A DNA stretch of 41,749 nt from positions 1-41,749 of the forward strand of contig JAKUHH010000018.1 of assembly GCA_022701365.1 (NCBI GenBank). Reading direction: 5' to 3'. Below are positions 29,401-41,001 of the stretch, one piece after another. Under the pieces are notes generated by a model. The model was not told the origin of the DNA. It made no database searches and saw only the letters and a program-made list of their open reading frames with translations. The position numbers and the translations under genes are program-made. Within the stretch, counting starts at the first letter, position 1; each line of letters opens with the position of its first letter. This stretch comes from Mycocentrospora acerina (Eukaryota > Ascomycota > Dothideomycetes > Pleosporales).

Positions 29401-31912
29401 CCTAATCTATTTAGAAGACCCTATTACCTATAAACAGCATGTAAAGCAGGTACTAGAAAGACTGCGTGCTGCTAGCCTTTAAGTAGACATTAAGAAGAGC
29501 GAGTTTCACGTTACACGTACAAAGTACCTTAGTTACATGTTAACTAACAAAGGCATTAAGGTTAACCTAGAAAAGGTAGGAGCTTTAAAAAACTAGGAAC
29601 AACCTACTACTGTTATAGGTGTAAAGTCCTTCCTAGGCTTTACAGGTTTCTACTAGCAATTTATTGCTAGTTTTTCCTAGGTTACAAAACCCCTCATCAC
29701 ATTGCAGAGCCCTACAATACCATTCGTATAGACCCTAGAGTGCAAGGAGGCCTTCTATCGCCTCAAGACTGCCCTCTTAGCTATACCCACCCTGTGCCAT
29801 TTCAAGCCTGATTATAACACCTAAATTAAGACTAACACATTAGACAGCGTAGTTGCTAGGGTTTTGTTACAAAAACACCCTAACAAGAAATAGTACCCTG
29901 TAGCTTTCTATAGCAAGGTCCTATCTAGAGCTGAGCTTAATTAGGAAATATACAACAAGGAACTTTTTGCCATTCTCTAAGCCTTCTTAAAGTAGAGGGC
30001 TAAACTAACCTCTGTTTAGACCTAAGTCCTAGTCCTTTTAGACTACCACGCCTTAGAATATTTCATAACTACTAAGGTACTTAATGCTAGACAAGCACGA
30101 TAGTCTAAAGCCCTAGCCCCTTTTAACTTCTAAATTAAGTACACACTAGGCAAGAACAACAAGAGGGCTAATATCCTCAGCTAACAAGAACAGGACCTAA
30201 GCCAGTTAAAGTCAGCCTAAAAAGACAATTAATTAAGAGTCCTACTCAGACCCTACTGTCTTTATGTCCAGATTAATACTAATCTAGCTCAGACTTACCT
30301 CTAGACTTAAATTCAACAGATGTTGTCTATCAACGCCTTACGCCCTAACACAACCCTAATAGCTTTTAACTCCCTAGAACTAATAGACGCAGTTCTCTAC
30401 AAAAACCAGTTAGCCTTTAAGGAACAATAAGCAAAGCTGCTAGACAACTATTAGATTAGTAACAGGCTCTTGCTCTACTAGGATTAACTCTGCTTGTCTA
30501 GAGATTCTCTTCTATGTACCTAGCTTATTCACAAGGTACACAATCAAATCTCTACAGCGCACCCTAGCTCTAAGAAGACCTATTAGTTACTAGCCTAACA
30601 GTACTATTAGAAGGGCATAAAGGCTAGTTGTCAACAGTATGTTTAAAACTGCATCCTTTGTTGTAGAGGACATCTAAGACAGTCCCGCCTCCCTAGATAC
30701 CTCCACCTGTTGCCTATCCCTAAAAGACTAATGCAGCACCTATACATAGATTTTAAAGATTTCCTAAAGGATTAGGCTAGGTACAACTAGATTATAGTAA
30801 TCATTAACTAACTGTCTAAACAAGCTATTACTATCCTATGTCACAAGACAATTAACGCCTAAGAAATAGCAAACCTGTTTGTCTAATAGGTGTACTGTTT
30901 TAGACACACCCTAGACATGATTATATCAGACCGCAGTCCCTAATTTATTTCTAGTTTCTAGTTAGAGTTCTGTCAAATTATAGGTGTAAAGGTTAAGCTC
31001 TCCACTGCCTATTATAAAGAGACAGACAGCTAAATAGAGATTATAAACAAGTACATTAATTAGAGATTGCAGCCTTTTGTATCCTTTTACTAGGACAACT
31101 AGAGTAACCTCCTACCCCTAATTAACTGTGCTTAGATAACTCTCCCCTACAGCGCTATCAGGATAGCCCTGTATCAGCTCCTCTTTAGTAGCGAACCTAG
31201 ACAGAGTTAGAACTAGGAGAGCCCTATACCCTCTGCTAAACAATTTAACAAAATCAACTACTGTAACGCCTTCACATTAACAACCTGCATGCATAACGCT
31301 TAGCAACAAGCTAAGGATAATATAGAAAAGGCCTAGGCCTAAATGCAAGCCGTAGTCAATAGGCACTAACAACTGGTAGATTAGCAAGTTAGAGATATGG
31401 TGTACTTGTCTACCAAGAACCTGACTAACCTAAGACCTAGCTAAAAGCTATCCACGCAATAGGAAGGTCCTTTTAAGGTACTTAAACAAGTTAGGCACTT
31501 ATATTAGTTAAAGTTACCCCTAGGCTTACAGATACACAATGTCTTTGCACTAAATGTCCTGTATAAGGACCCCTAAGATCCCTTGCTAGGACAAGAGGCA
31601 CCTAAACCTGCCAGAAACCTAATCCACAGCGTAGAAGAATAGGAGGTAGAAGAGATACTCACTAGCAAAGTCTACTAATCTACTCTAAAATATTAAGTTA
31701 GCTAGGTTAGACACAACCTAGACCCTGTTTAGTACAAAGCCTTAAATTTTATAGGATCCCCCTATAAATTAAGGGCTTTTTATAAGAAGTATCTAAACAA
31801 GGCTAGCCTACTATAGGGACTTAATAGCTAGATACAAGCCTAAGAAGAAGGAGTAGAGGACATGTTATACTTAGAGGACAATTATGTTAGGTATCACAAT
31901 TCCTATTTATAA
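26434..31912 (+). pseudogene. chromovirus B gag-pol, RIP-broken
   Basis: Readable landmarks in order are the gag knuckle CYNCSKLGHFASEC at about 27804-27845, a protease core near 28090 (LINTSA for LIDSGA), RT from about 29180, the RT box YLDNILIYL at 29386 (second Asp to Asn), and RNase H with VLLQKHP near 29863. The integrase zinc region (HNQISTAHPSSKKTY, later CILC) lies at about 30535-30660, ISDRSP near 30930, HNVFALNVLYK near 31535, and a chromodomain at about 31640-31830 (EVEEILTSKVY and the RAFYKKYLNKA tail). Numerous TAG and TAA codons replace Trp and Gln. The frame ends with a TAA at 31910-31912. Confidence 0.87.
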
Positions 31913-31957
31913 ATACATATAGTACACGCAAGCTAATAGACCTAACTTAGACACAGT

Positions 31958-32640
31958 TCAGGCGCCACCTATCGCTGCATCCTTGCTGAACTCTGTCAGC
32001 TTGCTTTTGCCTAGAGACCTCACTATATTATCACCACTACTGCCTCTACTAACTTTCCCCCTAACAGCTACCTTACCCCTACCACCTCTACCCCTCTTTG
32101 CTAACGCTGCTGCTATCTCTGCTATCTTTGCTGCTATCTCCTCTATCCTCTCCTTTATCCCCTCTATTACAGCCCCTATGCCTACTACTACCCCCTAAAT
32201 CTCCCCTAACTCCGCCTGCAAGGACTAAACCTCCTTCCCTATTAACTGATAATGCGCAAGCATAACCTTTGCTGTAGTTATGCTAGTAACTTAAGAGTTA
32301 GCCACCTGCACACACATCACCAGCCAATAGGCTGCCTCAGCAGCAAGCTCCCTAACCACGTCTATCTCCTCCTTGTTGTTAATGCTGCTATAGACAGAGT
32401 CACCCTACAAGTTTAGGGCCTGCTAGAAGGACCTAAACTTAGGTCTAACATATAACAGCACCTATTAAGAAATTAGCACTAAAGACTATAGGATAGGATA
32501 CAGATACTTACTAGATTGCACTTCTTATTCTGCTTTATGCAATAGCAGCATTTCTTTAACCCTGCTAAATAAAACTTAAACTTAATAAATTGCCTACAGG
32601 CAACAGCCTGCACGCACTGCATGCAGATAACCTAGAAGGC
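31958..32640 (-). pseudogene. antisense ORF in chromovirus B: Cys-rich motif plus coiled coil, RIPed
   Basis: On the minus strand a frame ends in TGA at 31958-31960 and can be followed upstream for about 220 codons, broken only by stops at positions that look like former Trp or Gln. Its distal part is a heptad-like helix (IKERIEEIAAKIAEIAAALA) followed by an RG-rich basic tail. Its upstream part is Cys-rich (CX2C at 32614-32625, then CCYC-x6-C at about 32523-32555), reminiscent of the small Cys-rich DUF3716-type motif in fungal proteins. That resemblance is from memory and weak. A candidate 50-bp intron (32462-32511, GTAAGTAT...TAATAG) joins the two parts in frame. Function unknown. Confidence 0.5.
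32462..32511 (-). other. candidate intron in the antisense ORF
   Basis: Minus-strand donor GTAAGTATCTG, acceptor TTCTTAATAG and a CTAAT branch-like sequence about 10 bases before the acceptor. Removing it joins the Cys-rich segment to the coiled-coil segment in frame and removes two stops near the acceptor. The donor is intact although the surroundings are RIPed. Confidence 0.4.
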
Positions 32641-32679
32641 TACTAGGAGGGCACCAGGGGGGACGGGGATCGGCATAGG

Positions 32680-32715
32680 GGTAGGCGCAGGTGCGGGTGC
32701 GGGTGCGGGTGCTGG

Positions 32716-32747
<32 letters not shown>

Positions 32748-32820
32748 GTGCTGGTGCTGGTGCTGGTGTTGTTGTTGTTGTTGTTGCTGCTGCTGCTGTG
32801 GTTGTGGTTGTGGTTGTGAT
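32680..32820. repeat. compound trinucleotide/hexanucleotide microsatellite
   Basis: GGTGCG, GGTGCT, GCT, GTT and GGTTGT units follow one another in blocks. The minus strand is open and would encode Gln, Gln-His and Pro-His runs (32879 to 32643). It lies at the head of the antisense ORF region of chromovirus B. It may be a low-complexity N-terminus of that ORF or simple repeat expansion. Confidence 0.8.
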
Positions 32821-33277
32821 TGTAGTTTTGCTATACTTATTAGCAAAACACTACTAAAAAGGCTTAACAAAGGATACATACAAAAAACGTTAAGCCTAAC
32901 TGCTAAGGAGATTAAGATTTTAGGGGGAAAGCCTTAATATATAGGAACCTGTCTTAAGGTAAAAGAGATAATTATTAGGGCAACAACAAAGGAAAATTTT
33001 TCTTAAGGTAAAAGTTAAAACATTGTTAAAGATTACCTTGCAGCAGGATGCAAATAAGAGTTAAACACAGAAAGAGACGTATTTAGATAAGATACAGACT
33101 TGTACTACAAAGAAAGGCAAAGGGGGAGGGTGACACAAACTTCAGATAAAAGGGTTTTGCAAGGACAAGAGAAAGAAAACCTAGACACTGTCTAAACCCT
33201 ACCTTACCTCTTCTTCTCTCCCTCCCTTATACAGATAAAAGACAACTCTGCAAAAAGGGACTTTTTTTGCCTACACA

Positions 33278-33290
33278 GAGGGGGGGGTAG
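33278..33290 (+). other. polypurine tract of chromovirus B
   Basis: GAGGGGGGGGTAG lies immediately before the 3' LTR, the usual primer position for plus-strand DNA synthesis. Confidence 0.75.
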
Positions 33291-33578
33291 TGTAACGTTT
33301 ACAACGTCACATCCTATCATTACCCCTAAGTCAACTAACACCCATCTAATAGCCACCTAATTCGTACTCGCCTTAGATAGTAACCCTAGGAAGGGATATA
33401 TAAGGGGGGCAGTCTGTGTAGCTTTGTAGAGTAGTTTTTCTGTATCCTTTTGTACAAGACCTATAGGTGTAGAGAATAGTATCTTTGGTTTACCCTCTAG
33501 TCCCAGCACTCCTATATGCCTAGTAGTGGACACTTCGGACCCCATTCGGATCACTCTCTTATAACCTGCGTCGTTACA
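33291..33578 (+). repeat. chromovirus B 3' LTR
   Basis: 288 bp, colinear with the 5' LTR without gaps. Here the first 110 bp or so carry the mutations (for example CCGA to CTAA twice and TGG to TAG twice), while the last part keeps the unmutated TTCGGACCCCATTCGG form. Confidence 0.93.
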
Positions 33579-33583
33579 AAGAC

Positions 33584-33925
33584 CCTACTAAAGCTTCACC
33601 TTATTTTAACTTATTATAACACTACATACCTTAAAATAGTATATTACAAGTCTCTATTCTATTTAGATACTTCTTCTACCTTATTCTAACACATGCACAA
33701 GTTGTGTCCTATCTTATAGCACTATTTACAGCGTCTTGCAGTCTAGTATCTCTTACTAGTGCGCACCCTCTTCTTTGCATGTCTACTATCACTATACGTA
33801 GTAAACTACTCTAGAGTAGTTAAGTGTACCCCTTCTTTAACTGTTAGGGTCCCCTCTTGCTATAACTACTTTCTATTATACAATTTATATTGTGTTATAG
33901 CCTTATTAGCATCTTAAAGCTTAGT
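33584..33925 (-). pseudogene. pogo/Fot1-type (Tc1-mariner) transposase C-terminal fragment, RIPed
   Basis: Minus-strand frames give a basic helix-like stretch, then TLTVKEGVHLTTLE, then RRCK-CYKIGHN followed by CMC and NKVEEVSK. This resembles the RRC-x2-C-x3-GHN-x4-C tail of fungal pogo/Fot1 DDE transposases. The catalytic DDE part is absent: it would lie to the right, where LTR scraps now stand. Stops are of the RIP type. Confidence 0.65.
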
Positions 33926-34013
33926 TGTAACGACGCAGGTAATAAGAGAGTGATCCGAATGGGGTCCGAATGTCCACTACGAGGCATATAGGAGTGTTGG
34001 GACTGGAGGGTAT
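33926..34013 (-). repeat. inverted LTR fragment of chromovirus B
   Basis: It starts TGTAACGACGCAGG and matches the reverse complement of the terminal 85 bp or so of the B LTR. It is cut at 34013, within AGGGTA, where element A LTR sequence begins. It is therefore the end of a second B copy in opposite orientation. Confidence 0.85.
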
Positions 34014-34148
34014 TGTTAAGATCCTGTTCTGTACTTAATCTTAGTGGTCAAAGACCTTCTGATACTAGTACATAGATAAACAGGTTTAAGATTAGTTCTT
34101 AGAGATAGAGTAAGTTTAGGGAAATAAGGTTAGTTTAATGCACATATT
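34014..34148 (-). repeat. inverted LTR fragment of element A (135 bp)
   Basis: It starts TGTTAAGATCCTGTTC and matches 40512-40648, the start of the complete inverted A LTR. It is interrupted at 34148 by the start of the forward A element, so A inserted into an older inverted A LTR here. Confidence 0.85.
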
Positions 34149-34636
34149 TGTTACGATCAGGTTCTACAACCCCCAGGCTAGAACTAGAACGGTACAAACC
34201 CCTTAACTAAAGGATTGTACAGGCCCAGCCCTTTAGTAAGGAGCAGTTACATAACTAGCTTAACTCTTAGCAGAGTAAGCTAGGACACATAATAAGTTAG
34301 CTTAACTTCTAGCATTATAAGCTAAGAGCTTAACTTCACGTATTATAAGCTGTCTTAACTAATAACTATAATTTGTAAGGGACTTATAGGATTCCCTTAT
34401 TATATATATAAATAATAAGAACACTACCTTTGTAGTAATGTGTTTAATGTTGTAAATTAATCTACTTATTACTTCTTACTCTTAATTACAGTGTATTTTA
34501 GATATATGTATTAAACTTACTTTATTTCTCTAAACTTACCTTATCTTTATAAACTAACTTTAAACCTATTCTACATTAGTACTAGTATTAGAAAGTTATT
34601 AACTGCTAAGATTAAGTATAAAACAAGACATTAACA
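34149..34636 (+). repeat. element A 5' LTR (488 bp)
   Basis: It begins TGTTACGATCAGG and ends ACATTAACA, imperfect inverted ends of TGTTA/TAACA type. The first 150 bp or so are much less mutated than the matching part of the 3' LTR. Confidence 0.82.
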
Positions 34637-37600
34637 TTTATAACACTCTTAAGATAAGTAACACTTTAAGAAACAGTGCTACTCTTAGCAGTATTAAAAA
34701 CTTTCTGTTAGCTACTACAGAAGCTACAAAGTTGCTAACCTTAACTTCTACTATAGAGATAAGAAGAAACTAGACAAATAGCTTCTTTAGTTAGACCTTT
34801 TCTTTAACTTCTAGATAGAACAAATCTTAGAAGACAAACATGTCTTACTAGCTTTAACCTATATAAGAAGAAAAGCCCTTTAATAGATTAAACTCTTTAT
34901 AATTAAGTAAATAAATATTATTATATCTAATAAAGTAAAGCTTTAAATAAAAGACTTTAGTAAATTTAAAGAACACACTTATAAAGTGTTTAGACTTGCT
35001 AATAAAGCAACTACTACTAGTAGATCTATCTAAATGCTTAGGCAAACCTACTCTGCTGCTAAATATGCTACAACCTTTTAAAAGTATGTATTACCTATAG
35101 ACTAAGACAACAAAGCACTTATAACTATATTCTGCTAAAGACTTAAGCTTAAAGTTAAAAAAGAACTTATAAGAAGTAGTTCTATACTTAATAGCTTTAG
35201 TAAACTAGTTAAAGTATTAATTAGTATTAACAACACTCTCTACAAGCTATATATAGAACTATAATAAGATACTTAACTTTAACTTAGATATAGATCTACA
35301 AATAGCAACTGTAGACAACAACTACAATATACTGCTAACACTACTTAAAGTTTAACTATAGACAATAATTAGGATATTAAAGAAAGAGTAACAGAATCTA
35401 TAGCTCTTAAGGACCTAAATTTATACACTTTAATAACATTAATAAACACTAAAAGTATAAAAGAAATCTGTAAAAAGATACTAAGAATAGCAATAATAAC
35501 TATAACAAGTCTATGCAAACTTGTTATAGCTGTAGTAAGCTAAGCTATATATCTAGAAACTGTAGATCTAAGAATAAAGTTATAAGACAGGTTAATATAA
35601 TTAAGTTTACACCTTTAGACATATTAGACACCTTCTACAAGGATTTAGACAATAAATAGGTAGTTATTAACACCTTAGAATCCTAATTAGCCTTATAGAC
35701 AATAGCACAGCTAGTAACACTAAGTCTATTAAAAGACACTTAGGCATTTACTATTAGAATGCAAGAGAATATGCTACTAAATAGTTAAGATAATAAGATT
35801 AACAGGAATAATGCTAATTCTCCTAATTTAGAATAACTATAATACTAATTTAATTATAGAAATAAAAATTATACAGCTCTGTTATAGACAACATACTTTT
35901 ATAATTATTGTGTAGACTACTATAGCAACAAAGTAGAGTTAAGATAGTTTCTAGCACATAGAAATAAATACAAGTACTAATAGTATAACTATAAGCACAA
36001 TAAATGTAAAAACTACTTTTAAGAAAAATATAAAAAAATGCATTTTTTTAGAACTAATAATCTAGCAGAGATCTTCTAGATAAAACTTACAGTTAATAGA
36101 GTCTATAACTAATACTAATAAATTACCTGCATAAACCCTAAATGCACTAGGCATGCAGAAGTAAAAAGAATTAACAGATTCTATAATTAGGCTTTTTTAG
36201 GCTAGCGCTAGAGTTATGTGCCTAGAATAACGCTAGACAACTTAATATAACAAATTCTAAGAATTTAGTTAAGCTATTAGTAAGACTTAACAGATACTAG
36301 ATAAAGGTACTACTTTATTTAAGGGCATAAATAAACTTTATATTATTAAGAGCAGTATAGATAGCTAGACTATCCCTTGTTAAGAAAAAACAACCTTACC
36401 TTGAAGTAGTTACAAATAGGCAACTAATGCTAGAAGAGTTAGAGATTACACATAAAACGCCTAGTATTACTCTTTAGATCTAGTTACACTAGGAACAGAT
36501 TACATTTAATATCTTTAAGATAACTACTTATAATACTATTTTAAGACTTCTTTAGTTATAAAACTATATCTTAATAATATTATAGGCAAATAAGAGTCCT
36601 ACTTTTAAGCAATGTACCTGTAAAACTATATTAAAGCCTGCACTTTATTATTAAATAAAGGAAAATAAGAAGATAATCAATAATCTTACTTTAACTAAAG
36701 ATATATTTAAGATAGTAGAAGTTAACTCTGTAGATACTAATAGCTTTATAAGTTATAAAGCAAGAGTTTAAAGAGAAACTTATAAAGAAGTAAGAGAATG
36801 TATAACTCCTGTTATCTCTAAAGAGTATTAAGCATAAAACTGCCTCTTTTAAGAAGAGTTAGGCGCAGCTGCGCTAGCTAAGTATTAGCCTTAGAATTAC
36901 AAAATTATCTTATAAAAAAGAAAGTAACTAACTTTTAAGCTAATATATAGATTATCTAAAAAAGAGCTTAAGGTACTTTATAAGTACATAGCTAAAAATC
37001 TTAAAAAAGGATTTATTAAGGAATTAGAATTACTAGTAGGTTACTTTATCTTTTTTATACTTAAGAAAGATAGAACTCTTTAACTATATATTAACTACTA
37101 GAAGTTAAATAATATTATAATAAAGAATAGAAATCTACTACTTAATATATTAAAGTTATAAGACAGACTTTCTTAAGTAAAGATCTTTATAGCTTTAGAC
37201 TTAAGAGGCGTGTACAACCTAATATAAATAAAGAAAGGTAAAGAATAAAAGAATGCTTTTTAACTGCGCTACAGACACTATAAATATAATGTTATACCTT
37301 TTAGTCTTACTAATGCACTAGAAACATACTAAGCATTAATAAAAAATATCCTATAAGAGTACTTAGATATATTTACTATTACTTACTTAAATAATATCTT
37401 AATATATTTAGATAATATAGAGGAACATATTAAGCATGTTAAGAAAGTACTTATAGCATTAAAAAAAGCTAAACTATAGCTAAAACTATAGAAATGCAAG
37501 TTTTATAAAATAAAAGTAGAATTCTTAAGCTTTATAGTAAGAATAGAAAGAGTATAAATAAGTAAAGAAAATACTAGAATTATAAAAAAATAGCTACAAC

Positions 37601-40154
37601 TAAAAAATAGTAAAAGAAATATAAGCATTTTTAAGATTTTATAACTTTAACTAAAGATTTATAAAAGACTCTTTATACTATGCAATACTACTTACTTAGC
37701 TTATATAGAAAGACACAATATTTTAGTAGAGAGATAAGCAAGAAACTGCCTTTTAATTACTTAAGTAAGCATGTATTAAGCTACTAACTATAGTAGCCTT
37801 TTGCAGTAGAGAACACTTATAAATTAAAACTAATATATTAGATTTAAAACTAAGAGCATGCAATTAATAAGAATAAAATAGTAAGTAGTATCTTATTATA
37901 TACTATTCTTGCAAATTTAGTAGGCTAGAAGAAAGATATAATACGCATAATAAAGAACTTATAGTAATTAATTCTACATTATAATATTAGAAAATCTATA
38001 CAAAAAGCTATTTAGAGCTTATAATTTATACTAATTTTAAGAACTTACACTACTTTATAACTACTAAAGTACTAAACTAATAATAAGTTAGATAGTTTAA
38101 AATACTAAAATACTATAAGTTTAAAGTCTTAGATACACTAAGAAAGATAATAAATAAGCTAATGCTTTAAGTAAGAGAAATAATATTACAAGAGAAAAAG
38201 AAATTATTTAGTTAGCAATACTATAAGTTAACAGAGATAGATAAATTAGGCTATCTTAGTATCTAAATAATATACTATAAATTAAGAATAAAGAAATTAT
38301 TCTATAAAATATACTATAGGAATTATAAGAATAAGTTATTAAAGATTACTATAATAACTTAGTACACAAGCACCTTAAAATTACTAGAATAATAGAACTT
38401 ATATAATAAAACTACAAGTATTTATATATAAAAGAAAAAGTTATAGCATATATTAAAAAATAGTTAAACTGTTAATAAAATAAGTATAATATACATGCTT
38501 AGTATAGAGAAATATAGCTAATCTAAGCACCTAAGGAACTTTATGCAGAAATTACTATAGACTTTGTTACTAGCTTACTAAACTCTAAAGACCTTGTTAT
38601 TAATATTACTTAGAATATAATACTAGTTGTTATTAACAGACTTCCAAAACATACTAAATAATAATATTCTATAATAATTATAATATAACATAGTAAAGTT
38701 ATATAATTTAAGAACAGATAGTAAAGAACTACAGCATTTTAGAATAAATTATTAGTAATAAAGACAAATTTTTAACATTAGAACTATTAGATAACTTTAA
38801 TATCTATTATAAGAATAAAGTAAAAACTTTCTACTGCCTATTATCTACAGATAGATAGATAATTAAAAAGAAAAAAATTAAACAATAGAAACCTATGTAC
38901 TAATATACAGTATGTATTAATAAAATAATTAACTATTATTACTACTAATAGTATAGATAGCTTATAATAATAAGTTATTAGAAGGAATAAATATAATGCT
39001 GTACTTTATTACCTATAGATAGCATTTAAACTTATTTTTAAGAATATTTCTTAGTTTATAAATAGAATTAATAATAGTTTTAGCAGAAGAACCTAAAAAA
39101 GTAAATTAATATTTAAAGAAAAATATTAAAATAGCACAATAAAAGGCTATTACTTTTATAAATAAGAAAAGAAAAAAGCACTTTAGCTTTAAAAAAGAGA
39201 TAAAGTATATCTTCTTATAAAAAACCTTAAGATAAAAAGACTAAGTAAAAAATTAAACTATATTAAAGTTAGACTATTTTTTATTATTAAACTAAGAGGA
39301 CTAGTTAACTATAAACTTAAGCTTTCTAAAGATACTAAAATTTACTTAGTATATTATATCTCTCTATTAGAATATGCTAACTTAAAAATAATAATTTAAT
39401 AAACATTCTACTAAAAGCCTAATATTTATAATAAGTATAAAGTTAAAAAAATCTTAACTATTAAAAAACCTAATAAAGAATTAAGTACTTAGATTAATTA
39501 AAAAGTTACTTACTAAGTAAAAATAATTAAAAACTAGAAACTTACTTTATAATCTGCTAGATACTTTTTACTTAGTACTAATAAAAGCTACAGTATTTAA
39601 GAGATTAAGAGTTATCTATATTATAAAAGAATACCTAACTAAGGTATTAGTAGCAAGATAGTTAATGTTACGTATTACTTTAGCCTTTATCTCTTCTAAC
39701 TCTTTTAACTTTAATGCTAAGTAGAAAACTTTTTTTTTTAATTTCTTTTTTACTTACTTTAAAAAAAATTTATTTCTTATTAAATGAAAGATAACTTCTA
39801 AGAATAACTTTTTATTTACTTTTACTTTTTTTTTCTATTTATTTTAAATCTTATCTAAAAATTCTTAAAACATGTTATTGTAAGAAACGCTAATATAAAT
39901 TTACTTAGTATACTTTAAATATATACTTTTAAGCAAAGTAATAATATAATAAATAATTCTTTAATAGAAATAATAATTAGAAAAAAAGTAATTCAATTAT
40001 AGTAATAAGTTTTAAAGATAAAGCAAAATCTTTTTAAGTAAATAAAGATCTAATAGTAATATAGATAAATAATATATTTAGAAGATCTACTTATAAATAC
40101 TAGTAACTAATTACTAAATAATTTAGAGACAAATTATTAAATAAAAGAGCATAA
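34637..40154 (+). pseudogene. element A gag-pol, RIP-destroyed
   Basis: Surviving landmarks are a gag knuckle CYSCSKLSYISRNC at about 35520-35565 (His lost to Tyr), RT from about 37185 (IALDLRGVYNLI), an RT box YLNNILIYL at about 37385 (both Asp to Asn), an integrase core TIDFVTSLL near 38560, HFSFKKEDKVYLL-like sequence near 39180, VNYKLKL and YYISLLEYA near 39310-39380, and a chromodomain start YKVKKILTIKKP near 39435. The region has very many TAA and TAG codons. It has no coding capacity. Confidence 0.8.
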
Positions 40155-40511
40155 AACTTAAATTAGGTTCTATAACTTCTAGGTTAAAACTAGAAATATA
40201 TAAATCTCTTACTTAAAGGATTAAATAAGCTAAGCTTTCTAGTAAGAAGTAGTTACATAATTAGCTTAACTCTTAGTAGAGAAAGCTAAGATATATAATA
40301 AGTTAGCTTAACTTCTAATATTATAAGCTAAGTGTTTAGCTTTATATATTAGAAGCTAACTTAACTAACAACTATAATTAATAAGAGACTTATTAGATTA
40401 CATTATTATAAAAATAAATAGTAGAAATACTACTTTTATAGTATTATGTTTAACCTAATTAATTAATTTACATCTTAATTCTTACCTTTACTTTTAGTAT
40501 ATTATTAATAG
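40155..40511 (+). repeat. element A 3' LTR, truncated
   Basis: It aligns with about the first 355 bp of the 5' LTR but has many C to T and G to A changes. It stops at the position corresponding to the 34148/34149 break of the inverted LTR and directly abuts the inverted LTR at 40512. Confidence 0.75.
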
Positions 40512-41001
40512 TGTTAAAGTCCTGTTCTGTATTTAATCTTAGTAGTTAATAACTTTTTGATACTAGTACTAATATAGAACAGGTTTAAGGTTTGTTCTTA
40601 GGGATAGGGTAAGTTTAGGGGAATAAAGTAGGTTTAATGCACATATCTAGGATACACTGTAATTAAGGGTAAGAAGAAATAGATAGATTAATTAATAAGG
40701 TTGAACTTATTACTATAAGGGTAGGGTTCTTATAATTTAAATATATAATAAGAGAATCTTATAAGTGCTCTGCAAATTATAGTTATTAGTTAAGATAGCT
40801 TATAATATATAAAGTTAAGCTCTTAGCTTATAATACTAGAAGTTAAGTTTACTTATTATATATCCTAGCTTAATCTGCTAAGAGTTAAGCTAGTTATATA
40901 ACTACTCCTTTCTAAAAAGCTAGGCCTGTATAATCTTTCAGTTAAAGAGTTTATACCTTTTTAGTTCTAGCTTAAAAGTTATTAAACTTAATTATAATAT
41001 A
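40512..41001 (-). repeat. inverted LTR of element A (about 490 bp)
   Basis: It starts TGTTAAAGTCCTG and ends near ATTATAATATA (mutated from GATCGTAACA). Its first 137 bp match the fragment at 34014-34148, and the rest is the reverse complement of the 5' LTR at 34149. Confidence 0.82.

Larger units (their letters stand above)
26146..33578 (+). mobile_element. Ty3/gypsy chromovirus B, complete, 7433 bp
   Basis: A full-length LTR retrotransposon with two 288-bp LTRs (26146-26433 and 33291-33578), each TGTAAC...GTTACA, flanked by the 5-bp target duplication AAGAC (26141-26145 and 33579-33583). The internal region holds gag with a zinc knuckle, protease, RT, RNase H, integrase and a chromodomain. 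A roughly 1.3-kb segment with an antisense ORF and microsatellite lies between pol and the 3' LTR. The element is RIPed and inactive. Confidence 0.92.
34149..40511 (+). mobile_element. Ty3/gypsy chromovirus A, heavily RIPed
   Basis: The 5' LTR is 34149-34636, the internal region 34637-40154, and the 3' LTR 40155-40511, which lacks its last 130 bp or so. The internal region is extremely AT-rich, with almost no CCA, TCA, TGG or TGA. It is more mutated than chromovirus B. Confidence 0.85.

Noticed and set aside
31983..32198. Plus-strand ORF of 71 residues
   Set aside because: Low-complexity Leu/Pro/Thr translation opposite the antisense coiled-coil frame, which explains the sequence better.
32643..32879. 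Gln/His-rich protein gene on the minus strand
   Set aside because: The frame is simply the translated microsatellite. It could be a low-complexity leader of the antisense ORF, but there is no independent support.
34854..35045. Minus-strand ORF of 63 residues in element A
   Set aside because: A chance frame in AT-rich RIPed gag, with Phe/Lys/Tyr-rich low-complexity translation.
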